From Clostridiales bacterium UBA3705 (lineage in GTDB: Bacteria > Bacillota_A > Clostridia > Oscillospirales > Oscillospiraceae), in NCBI GenBank assembly GCA_002372735.1, contig DFIE01000170.1, positions 1 to 17,162 on the forward strand: a stretch of DNA of 17,162 nt, written 5' to 3'. A program made the translations under genes and the position numbers. Of this stretch, positions 7,017-13,172 are shown in pieces; within the stretch, counting starts at the first letter, position 1, and the number at the start of each line of letters is the position of its first letter. The notes beneath the pieces were generated by a model, which ran no database searches, had not been told where the DNA came from, and worked only from the letters and a program-made list of their open reading frames with translations.

Positions 7017-7803
7017 TTTGCTGCCTCCTCAGATGCAAAATTGCTTCCAGCACCCCGCCGCCGATGGCCAGCGCCTTGTCGGAGGCTGTGGTGCAATATT
7101 CTGTGTTCCCCCGGGGGTCCACGTCCCCGGCCTTCATGCCGGCAAACACAGGCACACCGTCTGCCAGCAGGCCCCGTACCACGCCGTCGATGGTGCAGCG
7201 CATAGGCTTGCCTGCTGCATAGCCGGCCACATCCCCGGCATGAACCGCCTGGCCGATTTGAACCGCTCCTGTGAACACCCCGTCTGCCGGGGCCCGGAGC
7301 ACCCGCTCACCGGCAAAGCCGCCGATCAACCCGGGGATGTTGGTGTTAGGCAGGGCAGAGCCTGTATAGTACACCCGGCCCAGGGTGTGGCCCCGCATGG
7401 TCTCTACCACGGCGTGGCAGTCCAGCCCTGCGGTAAAGCCGGGGCCGACGCCAACCACAATGGGGGCGTCGTCCATCCGGGTGCCCAGGTTTCGCTTGGC
7501 CAGAATGGCGTCTACCAAAGCCTCAGGGTCAAGCTGTTCCCGGCACCGGGCCTCGGGGTCGGCCAGCACGGGCAGATACCCCGCCTCCAGCAGGGCCCTG
7601 GCCTGGGCGGCATTCTCGGCCCGCCTGGCGGTCACATCTTCCACCCTGGCGCTGCCGGAGAGCACCGCCTGGGAGAAGGCCACTGTTCTGCGTATGGTGG
7701 TGGGCACCGCAAGATCTGTCATGACCACAGCAAAGCCGCTGTGCCAAAGCCGCAGGGCGATGCCACTGGCCAGATCTCCGGCTCCTCGTATCAGCACAAG
7801 CAT
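7006..7803 (-). CDS. yqeB: Selenium-dependent molybdenum hydroxylase maturation protein YqeB (EF2563 family)
   Basis: A 265-residue protein opening MLVLIRGAGDLASGIALRLW. The GAGDLASG loop (7-14) and the acidic residue at the end of the second strand (D30) look like a Rossmann nucleotide-binding fold; the C-terminal half (about 165-255) is glycine-rich with GDVDPRG and AIGGGVLEAI. YqeB marks SDMH loci and is thought to act in loading or handling selenium at the Mo site, but the reaction is not established. The in-frame ORF extends upstream to 8001, but the ATG at 7803 is chosen: GGAGG lies 7 nt before it, the family N-terminus begins here, and the extension would run deep inside yqeC. It overlaps yqeC by 13 nt and selD by 11 nt. 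Confidence 0.9.
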   Translation of the reverse strand: MLVLIRGAGDLASGIALRLWHSGFAVVMTDLAVPTTIRRTVAFSQAVLSGSARVEDVTARRAENAAQARALLEAGYLPVLADPEARCREQLDPEALVDAILAKRNLGTRMDDAPIVVGVGPGFTAGLDCHAVVETMRGHTLGRVYYTGSALPNTNIPGLIGGFAGERVLRAPADGVFTGAVQIGQAVHAGDVAGYAAGKPMRCTIDGVVRGLLADGVPVFAGMKAGDVDPRGNTEYCTTASDKALAIGGGVLEAILHLRRQQNGK

Positions 7804-8462
7804 TGATATTCCTCCAACAACAGGCTGCCCGCTGCCACAGGGCAGGGCAGCAGCCCGGCAATTATCTCCGCGGCCTGCAGCCGTGGGGGGGTTTCGGCCT
7901 TGTTCAGGTAAACCCGGTCGCCAAGACCCTCTGCCAGGATTACCCTGGCTGCCAGCTCCGGGGTGAGCAGGGTCTGGGGCCCGGCCCCGCACAAAGCGCA
8001 AAAGCGCTCCGGCCGGTGGACGGTCCGGGCAATGGGTTGCCCAAAGCAGTCACAGCCCACCACCAAAATGGTCTGATTGGCCTGCTCGGGGATGACAGGC
8101 TCATAGGGAGCGTGGGCCTTGATCGGCAGCTCGTGGGCACCGTCCGCCTCCACCAGTACATAGTCGGCCGCCCGGCACAGGGCGTCAAAGCCCATGGCCG
8201 GGGCACTGAGCTTGCCCCCCGGCCAGGGGGTGCCCACACATAAAATGCGCTGCTGTGCCAGGGCCCGGGTCAGCCCCTCCCGGCCGGCCTCGTAGACAGG
8301 CAGATGCTCCGGTTTGCGGATTTTGGTGGAGGTGCATACCACCACCTTGCCCAGCTGTGACAGTTCCCGGGCCAGGGTATACATCAGGGTGGTTTTGCCG
8401 CCCCCGCCGATCAAAGCCGTGAGCCCGGGCCGGATCTGCAGCAATTCATACAGCGCTCTCAT
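7791..8462 (-). CDS. yqeC: Putative selenium-dependent hydroxylase accessory protein YqeC
   Basis: A 223-residue P-loop protein. The Walker A-type loop is GGGGKTT (19-25), the family block VEADGAH follows at 104-110 in a strand-loop that ends PYEPVIP, and NKAE (187-190) resembles an NKxD base-recognition motif. YqeC co-occurs with SelD and YqeB in bacteria with Se-dependent Mo hydroxylases; a nucleotide-driven maturation step is likely but unproven. The start ATG overlaps the DUF3343 stop as ATGA (8459-8462), and the 3' end overlaps yqeB. No membrane segment or signal is seen, so it should act in the cytoplasm. Confidence 0.9.
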   Translation of the reverse strand: MRALYELLQIRPGLTALIGGGGKTTLMYTLARELSQLGKVVVCTSTKIRKPEHLPVYEAGREGLTRALAQQRILCVGTPWPGGKLSAPAMGFDALCRAADYVLVEADGAHELPIKAHAPYEPVIPEQANQTILVVGCDCFGQPIARTVHRPERFCALCGAGPQTLLTPELAARVILAEGLGDRVYLNKAETPPRLQAAEIIAGLLPCPVAAGSLLLEEYQCLC

Positions 8463-8695
8463 AATAGCAGCTCGTGGTAGCCGGCTACCTCAATGCCGGC
8501 CTCATCGATGGCCTGGCGCACCGGGGCGCCGGACTGGGCCGGTACACACCAGGCAATGCCGCAGTCAGCGCTCACCGTCCGCGGGGCGGAAATCAGCCTG
8601 CCGGGCAGATTTTCCCGCTTGCAGAGCTGCTCGGTGGCCATGGCCTCTGCAGTGGTGTGGAAGGTAACAATCAGGTGCAGTGCTTTTTGTCTCAT
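8459..8695 (-). CDS. DUF3343 protein, putative Se/S carrier
   Basis: A 78-residue protein matching the small DUF3343 family (PF11823, described as a putative Se/S carrier-like protein). After an initial strand (LIVTFHTTAEAMATE) the family's Cys-Gly turn is visible at SADCGIAW, with C45 the candidate chalcogen-bearing residue; C25 and C50 are also present. The start at 8695 is preferred over an in-frame Met at 8746 because the longer form would begin at the predicted transcription start and adds an untypical segment; GAGG lies 6 nt before the chosen ATG. It heads the four-gene operon ending in selD, which supports a role in selenium delivery. The exact partner is unknown. Confidence 0.8.
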   Translation of the reverse strand: MRQKALHLIVTFHTTAEAMATEQLCKRENLPGRLISAPRTVSADCGIAWCVPAQSGAPVRQAIDEAGIEVAGYHELLL

Positions 8696-8752
8696 GGTGT
8701 GCCTCGTCTCGGCTGTATTTGCGCATGACTCTTGCCGGAGAATCACGCTCCT

Positions 8753-8781
8753 ATTATAGCAGAGCTGTTGCTGCTTTGCAA
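8753..8781 (-). promoter_or_regulatory. Promoter of the DUF3343-yqeC-yqeB-selD operon
   Basis: Minus strand TTGCAA (8776-8781, 4/6), 17-bp spacer, perfect TATAAT (8753-8758). The predicted start is near 8746, about 50 nt before the DUF3343 ATG. A weak dyad resembling the ModE-like sites (CGTGAT-N12-GTCATG on the minus strand, 8724-8747) covers the start point; its arms match only 4/6, so I do not call it as an operator. Confidence 0.8.
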
Positions 8782-8786
8782 GTGAA

Positions 8787-8818
8787 TTTCTGCCCTTCGC
8801 ATTGACGCAGGGCAGAAA
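8787..8818. promoter_or_regulatory. 10-bp inverted repeat in the divergent promoter region, candidate operator
   Basis: TTTCTGCCCT (8787-8796) and AGGGCAGAAA (8809-8818) form a perfect 10-bp inverted repeat with a 12-bp spacer. The spacer holds the -35 hexamer of the rightward promoter (8802-8807) and the left arm begins 5 bp upstream of the leftward -35. There is no gene end here for it to terminate, and no T-run follows. It is therefore more likely a protein-binding site able to act on both directions. Confidence 0.6.
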
Positions 8819-8830
8819 ATGGGCTATAAT
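8802..8830 (+). promoter_or_regulatory. Promoter of the ModE-like regulator-desulfurase operon
   Basis: TTGACG (8802-8807, 5/6), 17-bp spacer, perfect TATAAT (8825-8830). The predicted start near 8837 leaves a short leader of about 23 nt with a purine-rich GGGGGGAACGAAG ribosome site. This is close to a consensus promoter, so control would more likely be by repression. Confidence 0.87.
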
Positions 8831-8859
8831 AGAAAAAACAACGTCAGGGGGGAACGAAG

Positions 8860-9222
8860 ATGAAAAACGATTTGCATGTCAGCCTGTCTGTTCGCCTGTT
8901 CACTGACCGCAAGGCCTTCGGCCCCGGTGTGGCCACCCTGCTGCACCGGGTGGAGGAGCATCACTCCCTGCGGGCGGCGGCCCTGTCCATGGAGATGGCC
9001 TATTCCAAGGCCTGGACCATTGTCCGCAACGCCGAGCAGGCCCTGGGCTTTAAGCTGCTGCTGTCTGCCACCGGCGGCAAAAACGGCGGCGGCGCGGTAC
9101 TTACGCCGGAGGCCGTCCGCTTTCTCGCGGCCTACGATGAGTACTGCGCCCGGCTGCGGCACACCGCCAACGACCTGTTTGAGGAAATATTTCCCTTCTA
9201 TGAGGAGATGGACCAAGCATGA
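8860..9222 (+). CDS. ModE N-terminal-type winged-helix transcriptional regulator
   Basis: A 120-residue protein with the LysR/ModE-type winged helix-turn-helix: helices around 36-62 (SLRAAALSMEMAYSKAWTIV), then a Gly-rich wing at about 70-80 (TGGKNGGG) and TPEAVRFLAAYDEY. E. coli ModE is about twice this length because of C-terminal molybdate-binding (Mop-like) domains; these are absent, so this is a DNA-binding domain alone, and the signal it senses is unknown. It is transcribed divergently from the yqeC operon and its stop overlaps the desulfurase start (ATGA, 9219-9222). Its likely targets are the CGTTAT-type dyads near 4475, 5882 and 15625, and possibly its own promoter; that is inference. 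Confidence 0.85.
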   Translation: MKNDLHVSLSVRLFTDRKAFGPGVATLLHRVEEHHSLRAAALSMEMAYSKAWTIVRNAEQALGFKLLLSATGGKNGGGAVLTPEAVRFLAAYDEYCARLRHTANDLFEEIFPFYEEMDQA

Positions 9223-10364
9223 TTTATCTGGACAATGCCGCCACCACCCTGCAAAAACCCCCTCAGGTGGGGGAGGCTGTGCTCCGGGCGCTGCGTACCA
9301 TGGGCAACAGCGCCCGCGGTGCCCACCCTGGCAGCATGGATGCCGCCAGGGTGATTTATGACACCCGCTGCAAGCTGGCGGCGCTGTTTCACTGTCCCAG
9401 GCCGGACCATGTGGTGTTTACCGCCAACGTGACACAGGCGCTGAACACCGCCATTTACGGGCTGCTCCGACCGGGGGACCACGTTATCACTACAGATCTG
9501 GAGCACAACTCCGTGCTGCGCCCCCTGTACCGGCTGCAGCAGGAGCGGAACGTGGCGGTGGACTACGTGCCTGCAGACGCTCAGGGGCGAATCCGTCCGG
9601 AGGCGTTTGAGACACTGATCCGGCCCGAAACCCGGGCCGTTGTCTGCACCCACGCCTCTAACCTCACCGGCAACCTGGTGGATCTGGCTGCGGTTTCCCG
9701 GATTGCCCATGCCCACAATCTGCTTTTGGTGGCGGATTGCGCCCAAACCGCAGGCACACGGCCCATTGACATGGAAGCCCTGGGCATAGACGTGCTCTGC
9801 TTCACCGGCCACAAGGGGCTGATGGGGCCCCAGGGTACCGGCGGGCTCTGCATCCGGCCCGGGGTGACGCTTGCACCGCTGCTGGTGGGCGGCACCGGGG
9901 TACAGACCTACAGTCTGACCCAGCCGGCCCAGCTGCCGGTGGCCCTGGAGGCTGGGACACTGAACGGGCACGGCATTGCGGGGCTCGGCGCGGCGGTGGA
10001 CTTTCTGAGCGAGATCGGGGTGGAAAACATCCACGCCCATGAAACCGCCCTGATGCGCCGGTTTTACCAGGCTGTCCGGCAGATCCCCGGGGTGACGGTA
10101 TACGGCGATTTCTCCGGGGACCGGGCCGCCATCGTCACGTTGAACATCGGCGCTCTGGACTCCGGCATGGTGTCAGACATTCTGTCCATGGACTATGACA
10201 TTGCCACCCGGGCCGGGGCCCACTGTGCCCCCCGGATGCACCAGGCTTTGGGCACCAAGGCCCAGGGGGCGGTGCGCTTCAGCTTCGGCTGGTACAACAC
10301 TGAGGCAGAGATCGACGCCGCGGCAGCGGCGGTGGCGGAGATTGCCGAAACGGAAAACGCCTGA
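9219..10364 (+). CDS. Cysteine desulfurase family protein, EF2568 type (class V aminotransferase)
   Basis: A 381-residue PLP enzyme. It begins MIYLDNAATT as in NifS-type proteins; EHNS (95-98) includes the PLP-stacking His96; D173 and Q176 (VADCAQ) contact the cofactor ring; K199 in FTGHKG forms the Schiff base; and C336 in RAGAHC is the expected persulfide-forming Cys. Such enzymes remove S from cysteine or Se from selenocysteine. The EF2568 subgroup is named from an Enterococcus faecalis SDMH locus. It probably supplies the terminal sulfido/selenido ligand of the Mo centre or feeds the carriers encoded here. It is translationally coupled to the ModE-like gene. The TGA stop (10362-10364) lies inside the terminator stem. 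Confidence 0.92.
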   Translation: MIYLDNAATTLQKPPQVGEAVLRALRTMGNSARGAHPGSMDAARVIYDTRCKLAALFHCPRPDHVVFTANVTQALNTAIYGLLRPGDHVITTDLEHNSVLRPLYRLQQERNVAVDYVPADAQGRIRPEAFETLIRPETRAVVCTHASNLTGNLVDLAAVSRIAHAHNLLLVADCAQTAGTRPIDMEALGIDVLCFTGHKGLMGPQGTGGLCIRPGVTLAPLLVGGTGVQTYSLTQPAQLPVALEAGTLNGHGIAGLGAAVDFLSEIGVENIHAHETALMRRFYQAVRQIPGVTVYGDFSGDRAAIVTLNIGALDSGMVSDILSMDYDIATRAGAHCAPRMHQALGTKAQGAVRFSFGWYNTEAEIDAAAAAVAEIAETENA

Positions 10365-10387
10365 GAGGACTCCTCTCAGGCGTTTTT
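10354..10387. terminator. Bidirectional terminator between the desulfurase and the serpin gene
   Basis: A perfect 15-bp stem (AAAACGCCTGAGAGG, 10354-10368, with its complement at 10372-10386), a 3-nt loop and a T5 tail on the plus strand. On the minus strand the stem ends in TTTT, so it can serve the convergent serpin gene too. The hairpin contains the desulfurase stop codon and begins 8 nt before it. Confidence 0.92.
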
Positions 10388-10392
10388 GCGTA

Positions 10393-11715
10393 TTACCGGA
10401 CGATCTGGCCCCAGAACAGCAGCTGGGGCGTCTCGCCGTCTGCAAGAATACAGAAGCGGAAGGGGCGGTCCGCCCGGAAAAGCTCCGGCTCCTCCGGCTT
10501 GGGCAGAGCCCCAGTGCCGTACAGCACCATTGCCGTGGCGGCTGCGGCCTCCAGCCCCTGGGGGTCGATGCAGACCCTGGCCTTTTGCAGAATCTCATCC
10601 ACGTACAGGGGCTCGGTAAACATGGATTCCAGCTCCGCCTTGGGGGTAAAGAGGCGGCTGCAGCCCAGCGCCTCCAGGGCAGCCTTCATCTCCGGCCCGT
10701 CCAGAGTGGTCTCCACCTCAAACTCCGGCACGGTGATGTGCACCAGCCGGTCTTCCGCCCGGGAGAGCTTCTCCGCCAAGCCGCTGTCGTCTCCCAGCAC
10801 AAAGACCATGGATACGCCGCCCCGCAGGGTCACCCGAACCAGCTGGGTGTCTTCGTCCCGATAATAGTCATAATGACCGGAGACCTCCATGTAAGGCTTC
10901 TGCACGCTTTCGCCGGTAAGGGTGGTAAACACGTCCTCTCCGGTTTCATTGAAGGCGGTGGTCCACCCGGATTTCAGATACAGGGCGTTGACCAATACCG
11001 CTGAGGCCATGGACAGATCTCCCACCAGATCCCGGATCTGGCCCTTGGTCTGCTCCTCCACCCAGCGATTCACTTCGCCGCCCAGCTCCTGCCCCGGGGC
11101 GGAGTCGGCCGTGGCCCGGAAGGAATCCTCCAGCCCGGACAGATACGCACTTCGGAAGTCTCCGGGCAGGTCCTGGTTTTTCCACACCGAGTTCACCAGC
11201 CGGAAGTCCGCCTCATCTGCGGCAACAGGATCGTGCTCCAACCTCCGGTGAAAGCCGTCCACACAGCCGAGCACCTGCGCATACCAGGCGGTCATCTCCT
11301 CAAGATCTGCAAAGCCCATGGCTTGGAGCAGCTGTGCCCGGGTTTCTCCCTCGGCGCCGTAGGCTGCCAGGGCCAGGGCGGACCGGTAGGACAGGGGAGA
11401 GAAGGTGAAATTCTCCCCGCCCAGCTCCCCAAGGCAAAGGGCCTGTATCAGAGCATCGTCAAAGCCGGAAAGGCCCATCCCGGCAGCCTGCAGGTTCTCT
11501 GCCGGCAGGGGGTCCGGCATTGCGGGCACGGGCTCCGGCTCCATGGGCCGGGACCCTGTGTCCTCCGGCGGGATCTCCGTCGGGGCAGGGGGCAGCTGGG
11601 GCTGGGTGGGCTGCGGTTCCGGTACGTCCGGCACCTGGGGCCGGCTTTCGGCACAGCCGGCAAACAGCGCGGCACAGATGGCCGCACAGACAAACACACA
11701 GAGCAATCGTTTCAT
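10393..11715 (-). CDS. Serpin-family lipoprotein
   Basis: A 440-residue secreted protein. Residues 1-20 are a signal peptide ending in the lipobox LFAG-C21, so it should be lipid-anchored on the outer face of the membrane. Residues 25-75 are a Pro/Glu-rich linker and about 80-440 the serpin fold (FTFSPLSYRSALALAAYGA, NALYLKSGWTTAFN). The hinge reads GLEAAAATA (387-395) and the C-terminus has FRADRPFRF (413-421) and LLFWGQI. Serpins trap proteases by inserting the reactive loop, and an Ala-rich hinge marks inhibitory members. P14 is Leu instead of the usual Thr/Ser, and the distal loop is Pro/Glu-rich and apparently about four residues longer than in antitrypsin. P1 is near T401, uncertain. 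The start follows AAGGAGG by 7 nt. The 72-nt gap after the XdhC-type gene shows no terminator or clear promoter, so read-through from xdhABC is possible. Confidence 0.9.
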   Translation of the reverse strand: MKRLLCVFVCAAICAALFAGCAESRPQVPDVPEPQPTQPQLPPAPTEIPPEDTGSRPMEPEPVPAMPDPLPAENLQAAGMGLSGFDDALIQALCLGELGGENFTFSPLSYRSALALAAYGAEGETRAQLLQAMGFADLEEMTAWYAQVLGCVDGFHRRLEHDPVAADEADFRLVNSVWKNQDLPGDFRSAYLSGLEDSFRATADSAPGQELGGEVNRWVEEQTKGQIRDLVGDLSMASAVLVNALYLKSGWTTAFNETGEDVFTTLTGESVQKPYMEVSGHYDYYRDEDTQLVRVTLRGGVSMVFVLGDDSGLAEKLSRAEDRLVHITVPEFEVETTLDGPEMKAALEALGCSRLFTPKAELESMFTEPLYVDEILQKARVCIDPQGLEAAAATAMVLYGTGALPKPEEPELFRADRPFRFCILADGETPQLLFWGQIVR

Positions 11716-11787
11716 CGGGCACCCTCCTTGTCCTGTTTGGATGCCGGTTAGACGATGGCTCTGTGTGTTTTGTTCCCGGGGGCTGAA

Positions 11788-12282
11788 TCAGAAGTCGATT
11801 TCCTTACCCAGACGGCGATACATGGTCTTCTTTACCGCCCGGAAGATGTTCTCGTAGCCGGTGCAGCGGCACAGATGGCCGGAGAGCAGCTTGCGCAGCT
11901 CGTCGTCGGAGTAGAGCTTGCCTGCCTCCAGGATCTCCACCGCGGTCATAATAAAGCCCGGGGTGCAGAAGCCGCACTGGATGGCGGTCTCGTCAATAAA
12001 GGCCTGCTGGATGTCGGAAAGCTCGCCGTTGGGCCCCACCAGACCCTCCAGGGTCCGGATGTGCTTGCCCTCGGCCCAGACTGCCAGATAGATGCAGGAG
12101 TTGAAGGCCTCCCCGTCGATCAAAACGTTGCAGGCGCCGCATTCACCCACCTCGCAGCCCTTTTTCACGGAGGTCAACCGGTAGTCATTGCGGAGCATAT
12201 CGGTGAGGGAAGCCCGCACGTCCACCATCTTGGCCACGTCCTTGCCGTTGATGTTGCAGCGGACCAGCTTGTACTGTGTCAT
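11788..12282 (-). CDS. xdhC: Xanthine dehydrogenase-type [2Fe-2S] small subunit
   Basis: A 164-residue iron-sulfur subunit. The N-terminal plant-type cluster ligands are C43, C48, C51 and C63 (GCEVGECGACNV); the C-terminal helical domain ligands are C103, C106, C138 and C140 (QCGFCTPGF and LCRCTGYENI). It carries electrons from the Mo subunit to the FAD subunit in the cytoplasmic XdhABC complex. The start overlaps the upstream FAD-subunit stop (ATGA, 12279-12282) and follows GGGAGGTG. It is complete and of normal length. It is paralogous to the N-terminal domain of the 998-residue fused hydroxylase but clearly diverged from it. Confidence 0.92.
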   Translation of the reverse strand: MTQYKLVRCNINGKDVAKMVDVRASLTDMLRNDYRLTSVKKGCEVGECGACNVLIDGEAFNSCIYLAVWAEGKHIRTLEGLVGPNGELSDIQQAFIDETAIQCGFCTPGFIMTAVEILEAGKLYSDDELRKLLSGHLCRCTGYENIFRAVKKTMYRRLGKEIDF

Positions 12283-13169
12283 TCGATCACACCTCCCGCC
12301 CGTTCAATGGACTCTTTCAAAGCCCGTCTTGCCATTTCCACCGCAATGTGCTGGCGGAAGTCCCGGCTGGCGCGCCAGGAGTTTCTGGGGTTGATGTCCA
12401 GCAGCACCGCCAGGGCAAATTCGTCAATCATTGCCTGGGTGAGTCTGCTGCCGTTGGCCACAGCCTCTGCACTGGGGGCCCGCATGGGGACAGGGCCTGC
12501 CACGCCGTAGGCAATGCGGCAGCGTTCAATGGTCTGCTTGTCGGGGCTCAGACGCACATTCACACTGCAGCCCAAAGAGGCAATCTCCATGGCGTTGCGC
12601 ATTCCGTACTTGATATAGTGGCCAAAGGTGTTTTCGTAGCTGGCCTTGGGGATCAGGATGGCGGTCTGAATCTCGCCCTCCTCGGCCCGGATGTCCACGG
12701 TGCCGGCCTTGATGTAGAAGTCCTTGATAGGCAGCCGGCGCACGCCGTTTATGCCGGTGAGCTCAACAATGGCCTCCCAGGCGTGGAGGGTAGAGGCGGA
12801 GTCGGCAGAGGTCACGCCGTTGCAGGTGTTGCCGCCGATGGTACCGATATTGCGGATCTGGGGGGAGCCCACCTGGTCCACGGCCTCGCCCAGGACGTTG
12901 ATATACTTTTGGATGATGGGGTCTCTGGTGATGTGGGAGAAGCTGGTCAGCGAGCCGATGCGGATGTTTTCCTCTTCGTCAATGCTGACGCCCCGCATCT
13001 GGTCGATCATGTAAATGGAGATAAGCTCCTTGCCGGCCCGCTTACCCTCGCGCATCTGCACCAGCACGTCGGAGCCGCCGGCGATAATCTGGGCCTCGGG
13101 GTGCTCCAGCCGCAGCCGGATGGCGTCCTGGACGCTTTCGGCCTCGTAGAGCGCTTTCATATCATACAT
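12279..13169 (-). CDS. xdhB: Xanthine dehydrogenase-type FAD-binding subunit
   Basis: A 296-residue subunit closely resembling E. coli XdhB along its length from memory, including the opening MYDMKALYEAES, the FAD loops IIAGGSDVLVQ (28-38) and SPQIRNIGTIGGNTCNG (102-118) with TSADS, and the C-terminal block DINPRNSWRASRDFR. FAD passes electrons from the [2Fe-2S] centres to NAD+ or another acceptor. The start is 3 nt past the XdhA stop with GAGGAGGG about 10 nt before the ATG. A second Met at codon 4 is possible, but the first matches the family N-terminus. No FAD subunit accompanies the fused hydroxylase at 1358-4354. Confidence 0.93.
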   Translation of the reverse strand: MYDMKALYEAESVQDAIRLRLEHPEAQIIAGGSDVLVQMREGKRAGKELISIYMIDQMRGVSIDEEENIRIGSLTSFSHITRDPIIQKYINVLGEAVDQVGSPQIRNIGTIGGNTCNGVTSADSASTLHAWEAIVELTGINGVRRLPIKDFYIKAGTVDIRAEEGEIQTAILIPKASYENTFGHYIKYGMRNAMEIASLGCSVNVRLSPDKQTIERCRIAYGVAGPVPMRAPSAEAVANGSRLTQAMIDEFALAVLLDINPRNSWRASRDFRQHIAVEMARRALKESIERAGGVIE

Positions 13170-13172
13170 GGT

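Noticed and set aside
7804..8001. A 66-residue N-terminal extension of YqeB
   Set aside because: It lies inside yqeC in another frame, has low-complexity composition, and the GGAGG site plus the family N-terminus favour the ATG at 7803.
8724..8747. A fourth ModE-like dyad at the start site of the yqeC operon (CGTGAT-N12-GTCATG on the minus strand)
   Set aside because: The second arm matches only 4 of 6 bases and the spacer is GC-rich, unlike the three accepted sites; this could easily be chance.
10393..11715. A functional link between the serpin and the Mo/Se system
   Set aside because: Only proximity supports it; the serpin is secreted whereas the hydroxylases and maturation factors lack signals. 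I keep it as a neighbour, not a component.
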